Below are positions 44,808 through 49,983 of a stretch of 49,983 nt of DNA, piece after piece. Each line of letters starts with the position of its first letter. Within the stretch, counting starts at the first letter, position 1. A program made the translations under genes and the position numbers. This stretch comes from an uncultured Prevotellaceae bacterium (GTDB lineage: Bacteria; Bacteroidota; Bacteroidia; Bacteroidales; Bacteroidaceae): assembly GCA_947176895.1 (NCBI GenBank), contig CAMWSK010000016.1, positions 1 to 49,983 on the forward strand, in the 5' to 3' direction. Below the pieces are notes generated by a model. That model was not told where the DNA came from and did no database searches. It saw nothing but the letters and a program-made list of their open reading frames with translations.

Positions 44808-45773
44808 TTAAATATCATTTTTTACAATTTTATTTATAAGAAAACACATGAATCCATTTATTCCAAAAAGTTTGATTTTGTTTGACACAGACTTAAAAAT
44901 GGAAGACCTCTCCTGATGAAACTCTTTTAGTTTCAATTCACCACCTTGAAATGTGGTTTTATAAACATTGTCCCAATAATCTCTGAAAGTCGCTTCCTTA
45001 TATATCCACGGTTTATCTTTTTTCCCAACATAATGAATGATACGGATATCATCTTTCATTTGATCCAAAGAGTGATATTTCTCAGAATATACATGATTAA
45101 TCTCTTCAATATATTGTTGTCTATAAAAAACAGGATTAAAGTTCCATATAAGTGAAAGTGCCTTTGTCTTTTTCCCACACACTGCATTCAGACTTTCTTG
45201 ATCCATTAATTGTGTCTTTGCCATATGTGTTTTATAGTACCAAAGCTTTGATGTAACATCATCCTCTCTCATCATTTTAAGATTCAGCAACATCACACCC
45301 GAATTAAAATAAAAATCGTTATAATCTCTTTTGAAAGAATATTTTATCTTGTTTAATCTACAATAGAAATCGTAGGATGCCGCAAGATATTGACCGTCAA
45401 TATCTAATTTAAATAAATCATCAATATTGTTTTTGATAATTATATCACCATCAAGGTAAAGAATTTTATCTAAAGTTTTGAAATAATTGGGTAATTCAAA
45501 TTTGATTAGTGCGGTAGGTGTAACGTGTGTTTTCTGCGAAATTTGTTGCAGTCTATTTTCACATTGAACCCCACTGAATATATCTATGATTATTTCTGCG
45601 TTATTTTTACGCAGAAGATGAAATTTTGTGCAATTATCCTTTGAAAGCCCAAATGTGCATACATGTACAACATACTGGCTATCATATTTCATCGTGTTAA
45701 GAAGTGACTGAATACATACTATTGTGGGAAGACAATAATTATCATCGCATATCAAAGCAATATGGTGTTTCAT
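44808..45773 (-). CDS. GT8-family glycosyltransferase
   Basis: I choose the ATG at 45773, which overlaps the upstream stop by 4 nt (ATGA), giving 321 residues (MKHHIALICDDNYCLPTIVC). The catalytic metal motif is ILYLDGDIIIKN with D108 and D110, and FNSGVMLLNLKMMRE and DQESLNAVCGKK fit the galactosyl/glucosyltransferase GT8 family. HYVGKKDKPW carries the late histidine. It retains the sugar configuration. The sugar is unknown. Confidence 0.9.
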   Translation of the reverse strand: MKHHIALICDDNYCLPTIVCIQSLLNTMKYDSQYVVHVCTFGLSKDNCTKFHLLRKNNAEIIIDIFSGVQCENRLQQISQKTHVTPTALIKFELPNYFKTLDKILYLDGDIIIKNNIDDLFKLDIDGQYLAASYDFYCRLNKIKYSFKRDYNDFYFNSGVMLLNLKMMREDDVTSKLWYYKTHMAKTQLMDQESLNAVCGKKTKALSLIWNFNPVFYRQQYIEEINHVYSEKYHSLDQMKDDIRIIHYVGKKDKPWIYKEATFRDYWDNVYKTTFQGGELKLKEFHQERSSIFKSVSNKIKLFGINGFMCFLINKIVKNDI

Positions 45774-46510
45774 TGTGTACATTTATTTTCATAATTCAAA
45801 AACTCTTCGTATGACGGAAACAATGGCTGACTTGTAAAGAAAAAACTCCTAACAATTGGTGCATCTTTAACGCCATTAAACTCAATATCTTTTATATATT
45901 TAATATAATTCTCTTCAGTTCTTTTCAGAAAAAGATAACCAAACATTCCCATCTCTTTGACTGATGGAATCCTGCCTTTAACCTTTATAATGTGGTCTCT
46001 GCGAGAGCAAGCGTCTGCGAGTCTTTTTTTTACCTTTTTCTGATAATACTCTTCAATTGTGCAAATTTGCTTGGCAGGCACTCCTGCCCAAACTGTATTA
46101 GGGGGAATATTTCCTTTTACAACAGAACGAGCTCCAATTATAACATTGTCACCGATGTGTGTATCCTTTAATATAAGGGCATTATATCCAATGAAGACAT
46201 TATTTCCTATCACAACTTCTCCACCACTATCAGGAAGCAAATCTCCGCATGATTCCAACAGCGTATACCAAGAATAATCGTGGGCAAGGATTGAAACCAC
46301 CGATAAACAACAATTTTCACCAATAGTTATATAGCTTAATCTTCCTGGATCTATGTTACATCGACTGGATGAAATGAACCTTGTACCCTTTCCAACTCTC
46401 CCTCCCCCGTTTCTGATATAAGCAATGAGAGCCTCGTTACAATAATTGTGAGGATGCAATAATGCTAAAGGATGCTTTATCACCGTTATGATTCTTTTTA
46501 GAAATCCCAT
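45770..46510 (-). CDS. Left-handed beta-helix O-acyltransferase
   Basis: The 246-residue protein has hexapeptide repeats: VGKGTRFISSSRCNI, ITIGENCCLSVVSILAHDYSW with a candidate histidine, VIGNNVFIGYNALILKDTHI, and IGARSVVKGNIPPNTVWAGVPAKQI. A C-terminal extension of about 85 residues follows. It is coupled to the downstream GT8 by ATGA. It probably transfers an acetyl group to a sugar. No long poly-G tract is present. Confidence 0.86.
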   Translation of the reverse strand: MGFLKRIITVIKHPLALLHPHNYCNEALIAYIRNGGGRVGKGTRFISSSRCNIDPGRLSYITIGENCCLSVVSILAHDYSWYTLLESCGDLLPDSGGEVVIGNNVFIGYNALILKDTHIGDNVIIGARSVVKGNIPPNTVWAGVPAKQICTIEEYYQKKVKKRLADACSRRDHIIKVKGRIPSVKEMGMFGYLFLKRTEENYIKYIKDIEFNGVKDAPIVRSFFFTSQPLFPSYEEFLNYENKCTQ

Positions 46511-46523
46511 ATTTAAAAGTAGT

Positions 46524-47213
46524 TTATTTAGATATTTCGTCTGACATAAACAACTCTATCAATAGTTCGTTTGAGGTGACCTTCCTAAGGTCGTAGTGAA
46601 ATTTGACTGTTTGTAAATGTTGCTGAGCATAATTTTTAAAACTATGCTCCGGTATGTAACCGTACATTTCTGTTTTATAATGTTTTGGACAAAATTGTTC
46701 TTTGGGTATTTCTTTAATGAATCTTGCAGGATTACCCGCGATAAGACAATAACCTTCGGGGAAACTCTTTGTAACAACACTACCAGCTCCAACTACTGTT
46801 CTTGGCCCAAGAACCACGCCTGCCATAATACAAGCATTTGAGGCTATCCAGCAATGGTCACCAATAATTGTTTCTTTAGGAACATGTCTATCTTGATTCA
46901 ATAGATTATGATTTTGGCTAATTATTATGCAATTTTGTGTTACCTCTACATAATCTCCTAAGAATAATTTGCCCCATCCTTGTATATAACATCCACCACG
47001 TTGTGTAACTTTACAATTCTTTCCAACAATAACATTCCCATACACAATAGAATTTTTGTCGTATGGGAAATATTTCTTTTTTGGGAAAAAAGGAAACAGT
47101 TGAAATCTCAAGAATTTAAAAAAACCTACGTATTCCCAAGTGTGATGAAATGAATTCCAGTTTCTCCATAAAGGTATACTTCGAATGGCCCTTTTAAGTA
47201 TTTGTTTTATCAT
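46524..47213 (-). CDS. Left-handed beta-helix O-acyltransferase
   Basis: The 229-residue hexapeptide protein has FLGDYVEVTQNCIIISQNHNLL with the catalytic histidine, IIGDHCWIASNACIMAG, VLGPRTVVGAGSVVTKSFPEG and IAGNPARFIKE. Its first 20 nt overlap the 3' end of the flippase gene, so both are on one transcript. It is the fourth acyltransferase of the locus, counting the two with poly-G tracts. Confidence 0.87.
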   Translation of the reverse strand: MIKQILKRAIRSIPLWRNWNSFHHTWEYVGFFKFLRFQLFPFFPKKKYFPYDKNSIVYGNVIVGKNCKVTQRGGCYIQGWGKLFLGDYVEVTQNCIIISQNHNLLNQDRHVPKETIIGDHCWIASNACIMAGVVLGPRTVVGAGSVVTKSFPEGYCLIAGNPARFIKEIPKEQFCPKHYKTEMYGYIPEHSFKNYAQQHLQTVKFHYDLRKVTSNELLIELFMSDEISK

Positions 47214-48702
47214 GTTTTTTACTGTTTATTCTATATATAAGTGGTTGAATTATATTCATATAATCAATATTTAATATCTTACTGAATATTAATAATAGTA
47301 TGGAATATGTAATGAATCCAATAATTAGGGATAATAGTTTCAGATGGAACAATTGTGTCATGTTTATAAGTAAATATGCTGGCGTTACAGCCAATAAACA
47401 GCACACTAAATTTAATAACATTTTTTTTATTGGAAACAATTGCCACAATTTGATATGAATCTCACAAGAAACGATATTTAGCATCAATAAAATAAGAATC
47501 AAATGACATAGGGTGGATACTGCTGTAACTACATATGCGTTATTAAAAAGTATAATTGACAGATATTCCATCCCCCATACAAGAAAGAGTACTATAATAT
47601 TCGTTTTGAAGTATTCTTCTGTCTTACCCATAGCCAAGATAATTGGGTAAAATTGAACTACAGTAAAGAAATTTACAAGGAGTTTTATGCGAAAAAAATC
47701 TGCAGACAGGGCATAATTATCACCATAAACAAATGTCATAATAGGAAGAGCAAAAAACAAACAAAATACAACAAGCGGATAAAGAATCAAAGCCGCTTTA
47801 ATGGCTGTTCTTTGCCATAAATCCATAATTGAACTTAGTGGCGTATTGTCGAACAACATTCTACTAAAAACAGGAAGTAGCACTGTTCCCCCCGCACTTA
47901 ATACCATGCTTACAAATGGCAATTCTAGTGATCCGTTTGCGAAATCTGCAAAAACTTCTTGTCCGAAATATCTACTTACATAAAATTGGTCTGCCGCTTT
48001 TATTCCAATACCGGAAATTCCTGCCAGCATTAGTGGAAAGGAATAATGAAATATTTGTCGATATGATACATCGCAAGGCGATGCGTCTACGCCTTTAAAA
48101 GGAACATTTTTAAAATACAGGGCTGCAACACATGAAATAAAGTTTGCAATAATAAATCCATAAAGGGCAGTCTTTACATCTGACTTGTATATAGCAACAG
48201 GCAGAGCTACACATAATAACATAAAGACTCTTGAAATCAAAACATAAATGGCATTGAGGAATGTGCGTCTGTATGTCGCAAGAATACCTTGCAACCCCAT
48301 CGTGGGAAGGATAAATATAGGTGCAGGCGAAAAAATTTCAATACATACTTTCAAAGATTTATTTTTTAGAATATCTGCCACAATACCTGCTCCAAAATAA
48401 AGTACAAAAGCAAAAATAAGTCCTAAGATAAAAAAAACAACATTGATTTTGTCTACCAAAGTCTTTCCTTGTGCAAGGTTCACTCTTGGCAGAAAATATG
48501 AGAATGCTAAAGGCAAACCTAAAGTAAACACAGATAGTAATGTTGAATAAACATACATAACCTGCTTATAGGTACCATAGTCGCTCTTTATCAAATAACG
48601 GCTTAGTATTGCTGCACTTACTATAGAGAAAAGAAAAGAGCATAAACTTCCTAATCCTATCCATATCGCCTGTATAGTATAAGATGATTTATATTCCTTC
48701 AT
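47194..48702 (-). CDS. Wzx-type polysaccharide flippase
   Basis: The 502-residue membrane protein of the MATE/MOP superfamily has about 12-14 hydrophobic segments. It has an N-terminus YTIQAIWIGLGSLCSFLFSIVSAAILSRYL and the typical LIKSDYGTYKQVMYVYSTLL. It moves undecaprenyl-linked repeat units across the inner membrane. It begins 31 nt after structured element B and overlaps the next acyltransferase by 20 nt. Confidence 0.9.
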   Translation of the reverse strand: MKEYKSSYTIQAIWIGLGSLCSFLFSIVSAAILSRYLIKSDYGTYKQVMYVYSTLLSVFTLGLPLAFSYFLPRVNLAQGKTLVDKINVVFFILGLIFAFVLYFGAGIVADILKNKSLKVCIEIFSPAPIFILPTMGLQGILATYRRTFLNAIYVLISRVFMLLCVALPVAIYKSDVKTALYGFIIANFISCVAALYFKNVPFKGVDASPCDVSYRQIFHYSFPLMLAGISGIGIKAADQFYVSRYFGQEVFADFANGSLELPFVSMVLSAGGTVLLPVFSRMLFDNTPLSSIMDLWQRTAIKAALILYPLVVFCLFFALPIMTFVYGDNYALSADFFRIKLLVNFFTVVQFYPIILAMGKTEEYFKTNIIVLFLVWGMEYLSIILFNNAYVVTAVSTLCHLILILLMLNIVSCEIHIKLWQLFPIKKMLLNLVCCLLAVTPAYLLINMTQLFHLKLLSLIIGFITYSILLLIFSKILNIDYMNIIQPLIYRINSKKHDKTNT

Positions 48703-48733
48703 ATTTTGAATTTCATATACTTAATGATGGTGG

Positions 48734-48786
48734 AGTAGATGACGGTATCGAACCGTATCATTTATATGACCACCTGTGCATCTACT
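48734..48786 (-). other. Structured element B, candidate cis-acting RNA or recombination site
   Basis: The 8-nt arms AGTAGATG (48734-48741) and CATCTACT (48779-48786) pair perfectly. ACGG/CCGT (48742-48756) closes the same 7-nt loop TATCGAA as in element A. TCAT/ATGA (48758-48769) forms the second hairpin, followed by CCACCTGTG. It lies between dehydrogenase copy B and the flippase start, the same relative place as element A. Confidence 0.55.
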
Positions 48787-48832
48787 TCTTATACGGTTTT
48801 TACGTAAATTTAAATACGGAATTAACAGCTTC

Positions 48833-49588
48833 TTAAATATGCTCCTCAACACCGCGGAAGTGGACGTTCAGTTCGTGAAGATGTTCAAGAAGAGTTCCAA
48901 GAGGAGCACCTTTAGTCATCATAGCAAAGGCGTTCACATCTTTTGGGAAGCACTTGCCACCATAACCAAACTTGCCATCAGGTCCGGGAACATATGTATG
49001 AGTATCGTTGATATAGCCTGAGAGAAGCATTCCTGTATGTACTGTACGCCAGTCGGCTCCCATCTGCTCACAATATTCACGACAGGCGTTAAAGTACGTC
49101 ACTTTGTAAGCACCAAACACATTGTGCATATACTTGGTCAACTCAGCCTCAAGCGGAGTCATAACGGCGAACTTTTTACCCACAAAAATTCTGGTGAGTA
49201 ACTCATGTGCGCCGGTAAATACCATTGTCTGCTTTTTGAAATCTTCAATATGTGTTCGCTCGGTCAGGAACTCAGGCATATAACATACCTGATGACCGGT
49301 CTCGCGAGAAAGCATCTCACTTGTTCCGGGAAGAATGGTTGTCCTGACAAATACAGGCACATTAGGAAGATTAGTAATCAGTTCTTTCATAAGACGAAGA
49401 TCCTGTGTGCCATCATCCTCTGTAGGAACATGAATCTGCAAGAAGGCGATGTCAATTTTACTTAAGTCATCGTGGTAACCTTTTGCCGGGTCACTAATGA
49501 ACAGTTTACACTCTGGATTGTTGTGTTCCAACCAATCCTTTAAAGCTCCACCTACGAAGCCACATCCAATTATTCCTACGTTAATCAT
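48833..49588 (-). CDS. UDP-glucose/GDP-mannose dehydrogenase-like protein, short form, copy B
   Basis: The 251-residue protein has the same motif set as copy A: GIIGCGFVGG, MPEFLTER, AELTKYMHN and FGYGGKCFPKD. It differs from copy A at about 16 positions. It also lacks the C-terminal UDP-binding domain. It follows a small zinc-ribbon-like protein by 30 nt and an epimerase gene further up, which fits a uronic-acid branch of sugar-nucleotide synthesis. Confidence 0.88.
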   Translation of the reverse strand: MINVGIIGCGFVGGALKDWLEHNNPECKLFISDPAKGYHDDLSKIDIAFLQIHVPTEDDGTQDLRLMKELITNLPNVPVFVRTTILPGTSEMLSRETGHQVCYMPEFLTERTHIEDFKKQTMVFTGAHELLTRIFVGKKFAVMTPLEAELTKYMHNVFGAYKVTYFNACREYCEQMGADWRTVHTGMLLSGYINDTHTYVPGPDGKFGYGGKCFPKDVNAFAMMTKGAPLGTLLEHLHELNVHFRGVEEHI

Positions 49589-49618
49589 TATATTTCAAAC
49601 ATTTTAAATAATTTATGC

Positions 49619-49900
49619 TTATTCTGAGGTCGCCGTTATTTCAACGTCTTCATCGTCATCCAATTCGTCAATCCAACCTTCACAGCCACATACACTCTGC
49701 CCGATCACAACGGTGAACACTTGTCCACATTCCGGACATTCAACATCATATTCTTCGGTTACAAGACTTTTCTCATGTGTATCTTCTGAATAATTTGCAG
49801 AAGGAACACCAAACTCGTCCGTTACTATTTCTTCGCCACAGGGACATGTAAACTTCAAAATAACAGAACTAGTCAATGGAGGAATTTCAAATGTTTTCAT
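49619..49900 (-). CDS. Small zinc-ribbon-like protein of unknown function
   Basis: The 93-residue protein has paired cysteines CPCGEE near 19 and CPECGQ near 55, plus CGC near 71, with an acidic C-terminus (DELDDDEDVE). The spacing suggests a zinc site. I recognise no family. It lies 10 nt after the epimerase stop and before dehydrogenase copy B on the same strand, so it is probably translated as part of the locus. Its role is unknown. Confidence 0.6.
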   Translation of the reverse strand: MKTFEIPPLTSSVILKFTCPCGEEIVTDEFGVPSANYSEDTHEKSLVTEEYDVECPECGQVFTVVIGQSVCGCEGWIDELDDDEDVEITATSE

Positions 49901-49910
49901 ACTATAATAA

Positions 49911-49983
49911 TTAGTGATTAGTTCTACAATAATGTTTTTTATACCATTGTGCGAACCGTCTCAGTCCCTCCCTCAGTGGTGTC
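49911..49983 (-). CDS. C-terminal end of a NAD-dependent sugar epimerase, cut by the window
   Basis: The last 23 residues are TPLREGLRRFAQWYKKHYC, then RTNH and a stop at 49911-49913. This matches the end of UDP-glucuronate 4-epimerase-like (CapI-type) enzymes, which close with T-x-L-x-x-G-L-x-x-F-x-x-W-Y. Next to a UDP-sugar dehydrogenase this suggests a UDP-glucuronate to UDP-galacturonate route. The rest of the gene is outside the window. Confidence 0.7.
   Translation of the reverse strand, partial: TPLREGLRRFAQWYKKHYCRTNH

Overview
The window looks like chromosomal DNA of a Bacteroidota bacterium, most likely a Prevotella-like member of Bacteroidales. The evidence is: five perfect Bacteroidota promoters (TTTG, 19-20 nt, TAnnTTTG); the short Lys-type SerA beside SerC; a gldE gene; a protein ending in a type IX secretion-like sorting tail; DUF4270 and DUF5715 proteins; a TonB receptor with a carboxypeptidase-like N-terminal domain; and the phoH-purC-menG-aroE order. 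No species is claimed.

Region 1 (1-35500) is mostly housekeeping. It starts with a truncated tRNA-Lys(CUU), then rarA, fhs, a phosphoglycolate-phosphatase-like gene and aspS. A large cell-surface protein and a three-gene redox operon (thioredoxin, MarR regulator, C_GCAxxG_C_C protein) follow. Next come metY, the serC-serA-DUF1015-yigZ run, an RluA-family synthase, an NhaD-type antiporter, ssb-gldE and an MBL hydrolase. The long plus-strand run from phoH to maf covers purines, menaquinone, shikimate, mannose, Kdo and nucleotide housekeeping, and leads into a lipoprotein, a TonB receptor and methylmalonyl-CoA epimerase. panD-panC and a divergent short glycogen-synthase-like gene plus a DUF4270 lipoprotein close this part.

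Region 2 (35583-49983, all minus strand) is the 3' part of a surface polysaccharide locus that continues beyond the window. In transcription order it holds: the end of a sugar-nucleotide epimerase, a small zinc-ribbon-like protein, a short UDP-sugar dehydrogenase (copy B), a Wzx flippase, two acyltransferases, a GT8, a Wzy-like polymerase, a GT-A enzyme, an acyltransferase with a G9 tract, a wrecked glycosyltransferase locus, a GT4, a small unknown protein, an acyltransferase with a G8 tract, a second short UDP-sugar dehydrogenase (copy A, about 94% identical to B), a GT2, a PglC-like initiating sugar transferase and a DegT aminotransferase. Much of the DNA between the two dehydrogenase copies is visibly AT-rich compared with region 1.

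The most interesting signals are in region 2. The two dehydrogenase genes are same-orientation repeats bracketing a flippase/polymerase cassette. Each copy is followed by a small element of about 53 nt with the same predicted fold: an outer stem, a hairpin with an invariant 7-nt loop, and a second hairpin. Its stems differ in sequence but still pair. Two acyltransferase genes carry long poly-G tracts that could switch them on and off, and a GT2/GT4 chimeric remnant records a recombination event. In region 1, a family of AACATG-type palindromic intergenic repeats, a hairpin between the ssb promoter and ssb, and a palindrome over the predicted start of the MarR/thioredoxin operon deserve attention. 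I found no CRISPR array, insertion sequence or rRNA.
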